Origin: Acidobacterium capsulatum ATCC 51196
GTDB taxonomy: Bacteria > Acidobacteriota > Terriglobia > Terriglobales > Acidobacteriaceae
Reading direction: 5' to 3'
DNA length: 64,000 nucleotides
NCBI RefSeq assembly: GCF_000022565.1
Contig: NC_012483.1
Location: 1,364,001 to 1,428,000, forward strand
The stretch's first letter is position 1. Every line of letters begins with the position of its first letter. Both the position numbers and the translations under genes were made by a program. This document shows, piece after piece, positions 20,957 to 29,231 of the stretch. Under the pieces are notes generated by a model. The model did not search any database and was not told the origin of the DNA. It was given only the letters and a program-made list of their open reading frames with translations.

Positions 20957-21592
20957 ATGGGTGATGGTTATCTCGGAGAAATTCGCATGGTTGCATTCAA
21001 CTTTGCGCCGCAATACTGGGCGTTTTGCAACGGGCAGACCTTATCGATAGCTTCCAACAACGCTCTGTTCGCTCTGCTCGGAACTTTCTATGGCGGCGAC
21101 GGTATCTCGACCTTCAAGCTTCCGGATTTCCGTGGACGCATGCCCCTTGCCTTCGGGCAGGGGCCTAACCTGCCGGTCTATGAAATTGGAGAAAATGGCG
21201 GCCAACCGACTATGCAACTGTCACAAGCACAATTGCCGTCCCATACGCATCTGGCCCAGTTCCAGCCCTCCGGCGGAGGAGGAACCCCGACCGTCAGCGT
21301 GACCGTGAACGGCAGCAGCGCGCACGGCAACTCCGGCTCCGCAACTGGCAACTACATTGCTGGAATGACAGACGTTAACCGGTCGGCCGGTCAGTTATTT
21401 GTCAACAATCCCGAGGCATCCACGCTGGGGGCCATTGCCGGGGTCTCAGCCACCATCAGCGGCGTACCCAGCGGTGGAGGAACGGTCACAAACGCAGTGG
21501 CCGGCCAGGGGCAAGCCTTCAGCATTGAACCTCCCTATCTTTCCGTAAACTTTGTCATTTGCACGCAGGGAATCTATCCCTCCAGAAGCTAA
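20957..21592 (+). CDS. Phage tail collar domain protein (microcystin-dependent-protein family)
   Basis: 211 residues from ATG 20957, with GGAAGG upstream. It opens with GYLGEIRMVAFNFAPQYWAFCNGQ and continues FYGGDGISTFKLPDFRGRMPL, the classical tail-collar fold, then SHTH and a Gly/Ser/Thr-rich middle, and ends with EPPYLSVNFVIC. Chromosomal members of this family form trimeric fibre-like proteins rather than phage tails. No other phage genes are nearby. It lies downstream of the collagen-like protein and upstream of a GNAT fusion. Confidence 0.9.
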   Translation: MGDGYLGEIRMVAFNFAPQYWAFCNGQTLSIASNNALFALLGTFYGGDGISTFKLPDFRGRMPLAFGQGPNLPVYEIGENGGQPTMQLSQAQLPSHTHLAQFQPSGGGGTPTVSVTVNGSSAHGNSGSATGNYIAGMTDVNRSAGQLFVNNPEASTLGAIAGVSATISGVPSGGGTVTNAVAGQGQAFSIEPPYLSVNFVICTQGIYPSRS

Positions 21593-21646
21593 AGCCCATG
21601 CGGGCCGGCGGCTCCCGGAGCACCGGCCCCGCAACTTCAGTTCCCT

Positions 21647-22750
21647 ATGATCGAGATGCTTTCAACCCGGACCGCCACAGACGCAGACGCCTCCCTTTTG
21701 TTTGCTCTTTTTGCCGAACAAAAAGCCGCGGAGATGGCGCCTCTCGGACTCTCGTCCACGCAACTGCAACCGCTGCTCGACATGCAGTACCGTGGCCGCG
21801 AGCTGACTTATGCCCAGGCCTGGCCTTCTGCCGCCAATCTCATCCTCTGCCTGCCAGACGGCACGCCCGCCGGCCGGTTGCTTCTCCATCGTCAGCCAGA
21901 GAGCATTCGCATCCTTGATCTCGCGGTTCTCGCGCAGTACCAGCGGCGAGGCATCGGCAGTTGCGCTCTGCGCATGGTGCAGCGGTCGGCTGCGGAAGTC
22001 TCCACGCCGGTTCACCTGCGTGTCGTCAATGACAGCCGGGCCCGGCGTCTGTATGAGCGGCTGGGCTTCCGGCCGGTGGCGGGCGACGCGCTCTCCTGCG
22101 AAATGCAGTGGCTGCCACAAGAGGCTACGGCCCCGGCGCTTTCATCGCCGGCGAACGCCGAGCCCGCGGACGGTTGCGCGGCATCCGGCATCGTGTGCAA
22201 AGACCTGCTGCACCAAATCACCGCCTTCCTTCAGCAGATCGGACTGCGAGTGGAAACCGGCCCGCTGCCTTCACCGGGTTTCCTGCCCGGCATTCAGATG
22301 ATCCGCAACGGATTGCGCGTGGACCCGGACGCATTGCTTTATCCCGGAGATCTGCTGCACGAGGCCGGGCATCTGGCCGTGATGCCTCCGGAAAGAAGAA
22401 ATGCGGAGAAACCCTCCTCGTCGGATCCCGCCGAAGAAATGGCCTCGATCGCATGGTCCTGGGCCGCGGCTATCCACCTTGGCATTCCGGCTGAGGTTGT
22501 CTTTCACGAGCATGGCTATCGCGGCCAGGCAAGCATGCTTGCCGAGGGCTTTGCGCGTGGCCAATGCCCCGGTCTGCCCATGTTGTGGTGGCTTGGCCTG
22601 ACCACGCAGCCACAACCCGGCTGTCCATCCATTTTTCCGCGCATGCGGGCATGGCTGCGGGAAAAGCCCGAAATCTCGCCCGCGGCACACCAGGATTCCC
22701 CAGCGATCAAACCCAATTTCACACCCGCGGTTCACGAGGCGCACGCATGA
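21647..22750 (+). CDS. GNAT acetyltransferase fused to an HExxH domain
   Basis: 367 residues. ATG 21656 is an alternative start; neither has a clear ribosome-binding site. Residues 1-155 are GNAT: AVLAQYQRRGIGSCALRMV is the acetyl-CoA loop and RVVNDSRARRLYERLGFRPV the C-terminal motif. Residues about 180-350 hold HEAGH (an HExxH zinc motif) within DLLHEAGHLAV, then a downstream Glu-rich helix (PAEEMASIAWSWAAA), as in minimal metallopeptidase-like domains. The stop overlaps the next ATG (ATGA, 22747-22750). A role in modifying or processing the neighbouring collar and NHL proteins is a guess from context. Confidence 0.78.
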   Translation: MIEMLSTRTATDADASLLFALFAEQKAAEMAPLGLSSTQLQPLLDMQYRGRELTYAQAWPSAANLILCLPDGTPAGRLLLHRQPESIRILDLAVLAQYQRRGIGSCALRMVQRSAAEVSTPVHLRVVNDSRARRLYERLGFRPVAGDALSCEMQWLPQEATAPALSSPANAEPADGCAASGIVCKDLLHQITAFLQQIGLRVETGPLPSPGFLPGIQMIRNGLRVDPDALLYPGDLLHEAGHLAVMPPERRNAEKPSSSDPAEEMASIAWSWAAAIHLGIPAEVVFHEHGYRGQASMLAEGFARGQCPGLPMLWWLGLTTQPQPGCPSIFPRMRAWLREKPEISPAAHQDSPAIKPNFTPAVHEAHA

Positions 22751-25314
22751 AGTTCACCAGAAAAATGTGCGGCCAGGAGTTGACACGTCCGCTCCGCAAA
22801 AGAGATGGCAAGCTCTCCTGCTGGCTCACGGCCTGTCTCGCGCTTACCTTGGCGTGGCCTGCGTCGCTTTATGGTCAGGCCATCTTGCGGGTCACTCCCG
22901 GTACTTCCACCGCGACGGTGGCCGGCACCGGCTCCGCTGGTTACTCCGGCAACGGCGGAGCTGCCACCAGCGCGGCTTTTGCCTCGCCCAGCGCGGTCGC
23001 ATACGACGGCAGCGGCAACCTCTACATCGCAGACACCAACAACAATGTGATTCGCGAGGTCTCCACCACAGGCGTGGTCACCACCATCGCGGGCAACGGC
23101 GAAGAGGGCTATAGCGGCGATGGAGCCGCCGCCACCAGTGCCATGCTCGACACGCCCACCGGCATCGCCGTCGATTCCAACGGCAACATTTACATCGCGG
23201 ATTCGCACAACAACCGCATTCGCGAAGTCAGCAACGGCATCATCAACACAGTTGCAGGCAACGGGACCGCAGGCTATAGCGGCGATGGAGCCGCCGCCAC
23301 CAGCGCCATGCTCGACGATCCCACCGCCGTGGCCGTCGACGCCAGCGGCAACATTTACATCGCCGACACAGGCAATCAACGCATTCGCAATGTCGCGGCC
23401 GGAACCATCCATACGGTTGCGGGCAATGGCGAAGAGGGCTACAGCGGCGATGGAGCCGCCGCCGCCAGCGCCGAGCTCGACACGCCCACTGGCATCGCCG
23501 TGGATTCCAGCGGCAACATTTACATCGCGGATTCGCACAACAACCGCATTCGCGAGGTCAGCGGCGGCGTCATCAACACCGTCGCAGGCAGCGGAGCCGT
23601 CACCTTCCCGGGCAGCTACTCCGGCGATGGAGGCAGCGCTACCGCCGCTACCCTGGCCAAGCCCACCGGCGTGGCTCTGGACGCCGCGGGCCACGTCTAC
23701 ATTGCCGATACCAACAATGAGCGGCTGCGCGAAATCGCCAACGGCGTCATCGCGACGGTCGCGGGCAATGGCCAGCAGGGCTACAGCGGCGATGGAGCCG
23801 CTGCCACTTCGGCGGCTTTGAATGACCCTCGCAACGCAAGCGTCAACGCCAGCGGAAGTGTCGCTGTAGCAGACACGCTCAACGAGCGGGTGCGCGGCCT
23901 CACCCCGCCCACGCTCACCTATGCATCGCAGCCCATAGGCATCGCCAGCTCGCCCCAGTACATCACGATCGCCAACGCTGGCAGCGGCACGCTTGCCATC
24001 CAGTCACTGAACATCACCGGCGACTTTGCAACCGCCAGCAGCGGCACCTGTCCGGCTCTGCCCATTGCTCTCGCCGCAAACGCAAGCTGTACCCAGGCCA
24101 TCGTCTTTCAACCGGCGCATACGGGCAGCCAGCAGGGCAGCATCACCGTTGGTGGCAGCTCGCTCGTGCCACAGACGATTCTGCTGAGTGGCAGCGCTAC
24201 CATTTCCTCGGCGACACCCCAGCTCACCTCTTCGCTCAACCCTTCCATCTACGGCAAAGCGGTGACCTTCACCGCGACCGTGGCCGCCGGCACGCAGCCC
24301 ACTCCCACCGGCAGCATCACGTTCTCAGATGGCGGAAGCCCGCTGCAGACCGTCACCATGACCGGCGGTTCCGCCAGTTATACAACGGCCCTGCTGGCGG
24401 CCGGTTCGCACTCCATCACCGCAGCCTATAGCGGAGACACTGCCTGGAAGCCCGCGACCTCCACCGCCTTGACGCAAACCGTACAGCAAGTCGCCCCGAC
24501 GATTGACCTCAGATCTTCCTCCGCGTCCATATTGCTCGACAATCCGGTGACCTTCACGGCAACGGTAGCTTCCGGCAACGGCGCGCCCGGCGGCACGGTG
24601 ATCTTCCTGGACGGTGCGACAGCACTCGGCAGCGTTCCCATCAACGCCGGGCAGGCATCGCTGACGGTCAACTCGCTCGCCACCGGCGCGCATTCCATCA
24701 CCGCCATCTATAGCGGCGATACCAACTTTACTTCCGTCACCAGCAGTGTGGTAGCAGTCCAGGTTTCCGACTTCAATCTGAACATCTCCTCCTCCACCAC
24801 CTCGGTCACCTCTGCCACCGTAACGCCAGGCGGTACGGCAACGTATCAACTGTCCCTCAGCCCGGTCGGCAAACCCACATTCCCCACCGCCGTCACCTTG
24901 AGCGCCAGCGGTCTGCCTGCCGGAGCAACGGCCACATTCAGCCCGGCAGTCATCCCAGCAGGAGCAGGCACCACACAAGTCACCCTCACCATCCAGGTGC
25001 CCAAAACGTTGGCAGCGCTGCGTGCGCCTGCACTTCCGCACGGCACGGCTCCCACCTATCTGGGGCTGCTGCTGTTGCCGCCGGTTTTCGGCGTTCGCCG
25101 CCGGACGATGCGCAGCGCCTCCGGTCGCCGCAAGGCGTTGCGCCGGCAAAGAGTGCTGGTTGGCCTGCTGGCCCTGACAGCTCTGGCCAGCATGATCGGC
25201 TGCGGATACCAGAGCGGCTACTTCGGGCAGCAGCAGAAGACCTACACCATCACCATCACCGGCACCTCGGGAGCTCTGTCTCACTCCACCAGCGTGCAAC
25301 TCACCGTGGAATAA
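22747..25314 (+). CDS. Secreted NHL-repeat and bacterial Ig-like protein
   Basis: 855 residues from ATG 22747, translationally coupled to the GNAT gene. A signal-type segment (LTACLALTLAWPASLYG) is followed by about six NHL repeats with a recurring YSGDGAAATSA plus GNIYIADSHNNRIREVS pattern, a likely beta-propeller. Next come an Abnormal-spindle/choice-of-anchor-like domain and two Ig-like type 3 domains (PTPTGSITFSDGG, GGTVIFLDG). Near the C-terminus are two hydrophobic stretches (LGLLLLPPVFGV and LLALTALASMIGCG) around a basic loop, an arrangement typical of acidobacterial surface proteins. It is probably anchored in the envelope and adhesive or structural. Confidence 0.88.
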   Translation: MKFTRKMCGQELTRPLRKRDGKLSCWLTACLALTLAWPASLYGQAILRVTPGTSTATVAGTGSAGYSGNGGAATSAAFASPSAVAYDGSGNLYIADTNNNVIREVSTTGVVTTIAGNGEEGYSGDGAAATSAMLDTPTGIAVDSNGNIYIADSHNNRIREVSNGIINTVAGNGTAGYSGDGAAATSAMLDDPTAVAVDASGNIYIADTGNQRIRNVAAGTIHTVAGNGEEGYSGDGAAAASAELDTPTGIAVDSSGNIYIADSHNNRIREVSGGVINTVAGSGAVTFPGSYSGDGGSATAATLAKPTGVALDAAGHVYIADTNNERLREIANGVIATVAGNGQQGYSGDGAAATSAALNDPRNASVNASGSVAVADTLNERVRGLTPPTLTYASQPIGIASSPQYITIANAGSGTLAIQSLNITGDFATASSGTCPALPIALAANASCTQAIVFQPAHTGSQQGSITVGGSSLVPQTILLSGSATISSATPQLTSSLNPSIYGKAVTFTATVAAGTQPTPTGSITFSDGGSPLQTVTMTGGSASYTTALLAAGSHSITAAYSGDTAWKPATSTALTQTVQQVAPTIDLRSSSASILLDNPVTFTATVASGNGAPGGTVIFLDGATALGSVPINAGQASLTVNSLATGAHSITAIYSGDTNFTSVTSSVVAVQVSDFNLNISSSTTSVTSATVTPGGTATYQLSLSPVGKPTFPTAVTLSASGLPAGATATFSPAVIPAGAGTTQVTLTIQVPKTLAALRAPALPHGTAPTYLGLLLLPPVFGVRRRTMRSASGRRKALRRQRVLVGLLALTALASMIGCGYQSGYFGQQQKTYTITITGTSGALSHSTSVQLTVE

Positions 25315-25327
25315 AGGAGACAGAACG

Positions 25328-25936
25328 ATGCTCAGAAGAGTCACCGCCGCCGCGCTTCTCGCTGGACTCATGACTTTGGCCGCCCATGCGCAGTCTGCTC
25401 CTCAGCAACCCCGCCGCTTTCACCTGCCGCCGGTAGATCTGGCCGTTACCTACGACGCCGAGCGCGGCAAAATCGCCGCGAGCAACTGCGGCTGCTTCTG
25501 GTTTCAAGGCGGCGGCGTCAACTCCAGCATCACCCTTTGGCACGGCCTGGGCTTTGCCGCAGATATCAGTGGAGGCCGCGCCTCAGAAATTAGCCCCGGT
25601 ATCAGCCTGAGCAAAGTCAACTTTCTTTTCGGGCCGCGATACACGTGGCAGGTGCCGCACTTCCCCATCGCACATCACGCGCCATCCCTCTTTGGTGAGT
25701 TTTTGTTTGGCGCCGCCCACGCGTACGGCACGGTCATTCCCTCGGCTTCGGGTGGGTCGTCCCATGCCACGGCCTTCGCCTATCAGACCGGAGGCGGCCT
25801 CAACCTATGGCTCGCACCCCACTTCGGCCTGCGCGCCCTGGAGTTGGACTACGTCCACTCGCAACTGCCCAATAACAGCAACTCCTCGCAGAACGATTTC
25901 CGCCTCGCGACCGGATTCGTCTGGCGCTTCCGCTAA
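25328..25936 (+). CDS. Outer-membrane beta-barrel protein
   Basis: 202 residues with a signal peptide ending at AAHAQ. Alternating hydrophobic strands, FGPRYTW, a GGGLNLWL segment and the terminal GFVWRFR (aromatic C-terminal residue pattern) indicate a small eight-stranded barrel of the OmpA/OmpW-like type. It follows the NHL/Ig gene by 13 bp with AAAGGAGA upstream, so it is probably co-transcribed and may help place that protein at the surface. Confidence 0.8.
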   Translation: MLRRVTAAALLAGLMTLAAHAQSAPQQPRRFHLPPVDLAVTYDAERGKIAASNCGCFWFQGGGVNSSITLWHGLGFAADISGGRASEISPGISLSKVNFLFGPRYTWQVPHFPIAHHAPSLFGEFLFGAAHAYGTVIPSASGGSSHATAFAYQTGGGLNLWLAPHFGLRALELDYVHSQLPNNSNSSQNDFRLATGFVWRFR

Positions 25937-26401
25937 CCTCGGCTTTCCCGGTTCTTCCTGCCGCTCTGCCCGTAACGTTGCCATAAAACCATCGTGATGG
26001 ATCTGGTTTCGCTGCTGAAAAACACCTGATCGGCCTCGTTATTCCTGGGCCAGTTGAGATGTTAGATCTCGGACGGAAGTGAGCCTGTAAAGGCGGAGGG
26101 TCGATAGATGAAGAAGCGACGCTTCAGCATAGATGATGGTGAAACAGTCCGTCGGCACATGCCTGGCAATCACGCCGCCCATGGCTGCGGTGGGTTTTCA
26201 CTGAACCTGCCATGGCAGACGCAATCCCCCCAAAAACCGATCACACGCCCGAACCTCATTTAGGGGCGGGTTCTGTCTCTTTCTTCCAGGGTTGCCGCCA
26301 TTCCGTGAGATCGCGGCAGTGGAACTCCCGCAATCTGGTACAGTTTGGGGATTCCTCAGGATTTAACAGCCTAAATGCTTTACTTTGTTAATCTTAGAAA
26401 T

Positions 26402-26423
26402 TGGTGGAGGCGGCGGGAGTCGA
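26402..26423 (-). other. Attachment site: displaced 3' end of ssrA (tmRNA)
   Basis: On the minus strand the 22 nt end CCCGCCGCCTCCACCA after TCGACT. This is the T-arm and acceptor end of a tmRNA, including the encoded CCA. The sequence upstream on that strand (plus strand 26424 onward) does not continue into a tRNA-like or tmRNA body, so only the 3' fragment is present. Such fragments are left at the distal end of elements that integrate into ssrA. The orientation places the element to the right. Confidence 0.8.
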
Positions 26424-26441
26424 GCTTTTCCACAGGCCATG

Positions 26442-26462
26442 GAATCTGTAACTTACAGATTC
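26442..26462. repeat. Perfect inverted repeat beside the att site
   Basis: GAATCTGTAA, one central C, TTACAGATTC: 10-bp arms, 19 bp inside the putative element end. A candidate binding site for an integrase, an excisionase or a dimeric repressor. Confidence 0.7.
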
Positions 26463-26505
26463 TATGAAGTGACGAACCGGACCAAAGTGCCACAATGCCG
26501 GATTG

Positions 26506-26527
26506 ATCGTACACGTATCGTACACGG
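26506..26527. repeat. Tandem 11-bp direct repeat near the att site
   Basis: ATCGTACACGT followed directly by ATCGTACACGG (10 of 11 identical). Placed like integrase arm-type sites; no function is proven. Confidence 0.6.
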
Positions 26528-26586
26528 ACGACGGGCGGGGATCCCGCCGCCTCCCGCATGATACTCATAACACGCAGGCTGCATCA

Positions 26587-27018
26587 TCACAGGATTTCTC
26601 CCGGTTTGATGACTTTCGCAGTGAGTGCTTTTTGCGGGAAATCCTTAAGATTCAACGTGACGAGAAAATCTGCGTTGCCGGTTTCCGCGCACTGGCAAAT
26701 GGGATCGTCGTTCGGATCGGGGGAGAGGGACTCATGGATCCGAACCTCAATCTTCTCCGCCCGTTCGCGAATCAGGTTGATGACGGCTCCGATAACGTGT
26801 GGGCGAACGCGCAAGCGCCGTAAAACGTGCTTATATTCCGCCAGAATTTCTTCGGAGTAAAGCCACAGTAAGGTGTCCTCTTCTGCCCATGTGTGGAGTA
26901 GGTCGGCGCTCGGATTCCGCCCTTTCCGATAGGGCTCTCGGAACCCAGCGATGCCTGCGACCAGGACGCTCGTATCTATGACGACGCGCCTCTTTCTCCT
27001 CTTAGCTTTCGGCGTCAA
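26587..27018 (-). CDS. PIN-domain ribonuclease toxin
   Basis: 143 residues from TTG 27018, which overlaps the end of the upstream gene by 17 nt. The frame is open further upstream, but that part reads across the partner gene and has no ATG near the domain. PIN signatures are VVIDTSVLVAG near the start, EILAEYKHVLRRL, DPNDDPICQCAETGNADFLVTLNLKDF (acidic active site) and a short C-terminal strand. Expected to cleave RNA and to be held inactive by the partner encoded just upstream. The non-ATG start would keep toxin synthesis low. Confidence 0.8.
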   Translation of the reverse strand: MTPKAKRRKRRVVIDTSVLVAGIAGFREPYRKGRNPSADLLHTWAEEDTLLWLYSEEILAEYKHVLRRLRVRPHVIGAVINLIRERAEKIEVRIHESLSPDPNDDPICQCAETGNADFLVTLNLKDFPQKALTAKVIKPGEIL

Positions 27019-27550
27019 CAGTGATCTCTGGAATGCGGCGTTCCCGCCTGTACGCGCGAACGGTCTTAAGAATCTCCTCTTCGGAGATGTCGCCCAAATC
27101 CTTTGCGGCGTCTGACAATCTCGCCAGAAACTCCTTCTTCCATCCGAGGCGCTTCCGTCCACGAGGAAGATCGCGGTACAACTCTGCCCTTCCCATGTTC
27201 TGCTCAATCTGCTCTTCCATGGAACGGAGGGGGACGCCGAATTTTATCGGCTCCTCGTTTGCGGAAAAACGACAGGTGAAGACGACGTACTCTGAATTGG
27301 CTTTCTTTAGCTGCTTCTGTGATGCCTGAAAAGCCTCGACGAGTTTGGTCAAAACATTCGTTCCAGTTCCGAGTGACTCCTTGAGGCAAAGGGCTACCTT
27401 CGCCGTGAGGAGGGTATTGGCATCAAACAAATAAGCCCCCTCTACACGCTTCGGCTTTAGTACGCCGAATTGAACAAGGTTTTGCAGGTCCTTCGGCTGC
27501 ACCTTCAGTACGGCGCTGGCTTGCTTAAGTTTCAAGGTTGCTCCAACCAT
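27002..27550 (-). CDS. HTH-type antitoxin/regulator partner of the PIN toxin
   Basis: 182 residues from ATG 27550, with GGAGAGG upstream. The N-terminus (LKLKQASAVLKVQPKDLQNLVQFGVLKPKR, AYLFDANTLLTAKVA) resembles a MerR-like winged helix. The rest is charged and helical, ending RRERRIPEITVDAES. It precedes and overlaps the PIN gene, the usual antitoxin position. The pair probably stabilises the integrated element. Confidence 0.7.
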   Translation of the reverse strand: MVGATLKLKQASAVLKVQPKDLQNLVQFGVLKPKRVEGAYLFDANTLLTAKVALCLKESLGTGTNVLTKLVEAFQASQKQLKKANSEYVVFTCRFSANEEPIKFGVPLRSMEEQIEQNMGRAELYRDLPRGRKRLGWKKEFLARLSDAAKDLGDISEEEILKTVRAYRRERRIPEITVDAES

Positions 27551-27768
27551 GATCCTCTCCCCCCCCCTAATTACAATCTAAATATTAGACGGCAATTAAG
27601 AAGAGGTCAAGAAATGCGCCAAACATGAGTTCGATTGCGTCCCTTCCGCGCTGGTTCACAGCTTTTTCACTGAATCCGAAAATGAATGCAGCATGATTTG
27701 AGATGGCCCATAGTACCCGTATCGGCATGATCGCCTCACAGATGGAACGTCAAGCTTTGAGCATGGAA

Positions 27769-27990
27769 TCACGGAAAATCCGCAAATAGTTCCTTCGGCG
27801 ATACCGACAGTGCCTTCGCCAACTTGACTATATTCTCCAACCCGATGTTCCTCTCGCCGCGCTCCACACCACCGACGTAGTTTCGATGCAGATCCGCCCG
27901 CTCCGCCAACTCTTCCTGCGAATAGCCCCGCTCTTCACGGAACCTGCGTAACTTGGAGCCGAAGCGGGATTTGACCGAACGAGAGGCCAC
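27769..27990 (-). CDS. XRE-family HTH regulator
   Basis: 73 residues, essentially one Cro/CI-type helix-turn-helix: KLRRFREERGYSQEELAERADLHRNYVGGVERGERNIGLENIVKLAKAL. It is located at the entry of the conjugation region and transcribed away from it, as expected for a small repressor of element excision or transfer. Its target is unknown. Confidence 0.88.
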   Translation of the reverse strand: MASRSVKSRFGSKLRRFREERGYSQEELAERADLHRNYVGGVERGERNIGLENIVKLAKALSVSPKELFADFP

Positions 27991-28178
27991 TTTCCCATGC
28001 TTGAGCGATGACCACTATGAGTCTACACACGATGAGTGGTATGTTTACGGGCAGATCTTCGAATAGGCGGCTCCACCGCCGCCAAAGGAAATCCACAATA
28101 ATGCCGGAATATTCACCGGAGTTCGCGTGATCACAGCCATTGGTTATGCGAATCTAAGAAACCATGAGGTTGTGGTTC

Positions 28179-28394
28179 ATGGAGCAAAACTACGTCGAAT
28201 GTCCGGAGCTTTCAGGGAAAACCATCCAGACGCTCCGTATATATAAGGACACAGGGGATGGGACCGACTTGCACATTGAGTTGACCGACGGCACCAGTTT
28301 CACCTGCTCGCTCTCGCATCTTCCAACCATTAAGGCGTCGTTATACAAAGGCGGCGTCGGAACCCCGGAGACCATCCGGGACTATGACGTGTAG
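28179..28394 (+). CDS. Small hypothetical protein
   Basis: 71 residues from ATG 28179, with GAGG 8 nt upstream (an ATG at 28164 is possible). It starts MEQNYVECPELSGKTIQTL and contains a DLHIELTDGTSFTCSLSHLP stretch, predicted beta-rich. No family recognised. It sits alone between the XRE gene and the type IV secretion operon. Confidence 0.6.
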   Translation: MEQNYVECPELSGKTIQTLRIYKDTGDGTDLHIELTDGTSFTCSLSHLPTIKASLYKGGVGTPETIRDYDV

Positions 28395-28412
28395 GAGCTT
28401 TCTAACCCAGTC

Positions 28413-28442
28413 TGGACAGTCGTTATTCCTATCATGCATAAC
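28413..28442 (+). promoter_or_regulatory. Candidate promoter of the type IV secretion operon
   Basis: TGGACA (28413-28418), an 18-bp spacer, CATAAC (28437-28442), about 90 bp upstream of virB2. One mismatch in the -35 box and two in the -10. Confidence 0.35.
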
Positions 28443-28531
28443 GGTCTCCCTAGAATTCATTGGACTCGGCGCTAAAAGCGGGTCTACGTTTTCGGCATAA
28501 CGCGGCCTGAGATGGGCTGCGGGAGGTGCCG

Positions 28532-28870
28532 ATGAACCCCATTTCCTCTTCTACCGCGCACTGTTGCCATCGTTGGCTCAGGTGGCTGCGCCGAATCCGC
28601 GAATCCGTCACGCTTTTCTCTCTGCTCGTCTTGTTCCCGACCTTGGCGGCTGCCCAAACCGCCTCGCCGTTTGATACGGGATTCAATGCCCTGCAAAACC
28701 TCTTCACAGGAACGATTGCCCGAGTGGCCAGCCTGATCGCCATTGTGATTGGCGGCTATAGTTTCGCTCACGGAGAGCCCGGTGCGAAGCGCACACTGGC
28801 GGGCGTAGTGGCTGGAACGGGCATCGCCGTACTCGCCGCCAACGTACTGAGCTGGCTTTGGGGAGTTTGA
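28532..28870 (+). CDS. virB2: VirB2/TrbC-family conjugative pilin
   Basis: 112 residues from ATG 28532, with GGGAGG 5 nt upstream. A long basic leader and signal segment (VTLFSLLVLFPTLAAAQ) is followed by a mature part with two hydrophobic helices (FTGTIARVASLIAIVIGGYSF and LAGVVAGTGIAVLAANVLSWLWG), the standard two-helix pilin hairpin. First gene of the secretion operon. Confidence 0.88.
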   Translation: MNPISSSTAHCCHRWLRWLRRIRESVTLFSLLVLFPTLAAAQTASPFDTGFNALQNLFTGTIARVASLIAIVIGGYSFAHGEPGAKRTLAGVVAGTGIAVLAANVLSWLWGV

Positions 28871-28931
28871 CAGAGAGCCACGCTGGACCGAAATCATTCC
28901 CAACCAACTTCTTGGAATACAGGGATTTGCC

Positions 28932-29231
28932 ATGCAAGCGAACACAACAAACCGCAGACGGAACCGGGTTTACAAGAGTCTGCATAAACCCCTTACGTAT
29001 CTTGGGGTGGAGCGGACACTGTTTTTCTTGGTCTGCGTGACGGCGGTGGGGGCCTTCAATCTCTTCAACAGCCTGCTGGCCGGAATCGCTGTGTTCGCCG
29101 GCGGATTCGCATTCGGCCACTGGGTCACCAACATGGACCCGGCGTTCCTGCGCATTCTTGCTCGCTCCGAGCGGTACAAGACCCGCTACGACCCTGCCAA
29201 ACACACGATTCCGCATGTGGAGGTGCGGTGA
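28932..29231 (+). CDS. virB3: VirB3/TrbD-family inner-membrane component
   Basis: 99 residues with the VYKSLHKPLTYLGVERTLFFLVC start typical of VirB3 and a hydrophobic pair of segments to about residue 68. The C-terminal tail is basic. It assists VirB4 and pilus assembly. Its stop overlaps the start of virB4 by one base at 29231. Confidence 0.88.
   Translation: MQANTTNRRRNRVYKSLHKPLTYLGVERTLFFLVCVTAVGAFNLFNSLLAGIAVFAGGFAFGHWVTNMDPAFLRILARSERYKTRYDPAKHTIPHVEVR

Larger units (their letters stand above)
25937..26586. other. 650-bp gene-poor junction holding the element boundary
   Basis: Spacer between chromosomal genes and the mobile element. It holds the tmRNA-end att copy, a perfect dyad and a tandem repeat listed separately. 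A 51-codon frame at 26108-26263 starts MKKRRFSIDD, faintly like IS3-type OrfA starts, but soon loses protein character and is probably a remnant at most. Confidence 0.5.

Noticed and set aside
20957-21592. Tail-collar gene as evidence of a prophage
   Set aside because: No capsid, terminase, tail tube or lysis genes nearby; chromosomal family members are common.
23090-23830. Spaced DNA repeats in the NHL gene as CRISPR or satellite
   Set aside because: They follow the protein repeat of NHL blades and keep the frame.
26108-26263. Short frame MKKRRFSIDD as an IS3 orfA
   Set aside because: Similarity ends after about ten residues; no inverted repeats or orfB nearby.
26402-26800. Complete tmRNA or tRNA gene
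   Set aside because: Only the last 22 nt match; no tRNA-like 5' end, tag frame or pseudoknots follow on the minus strand.
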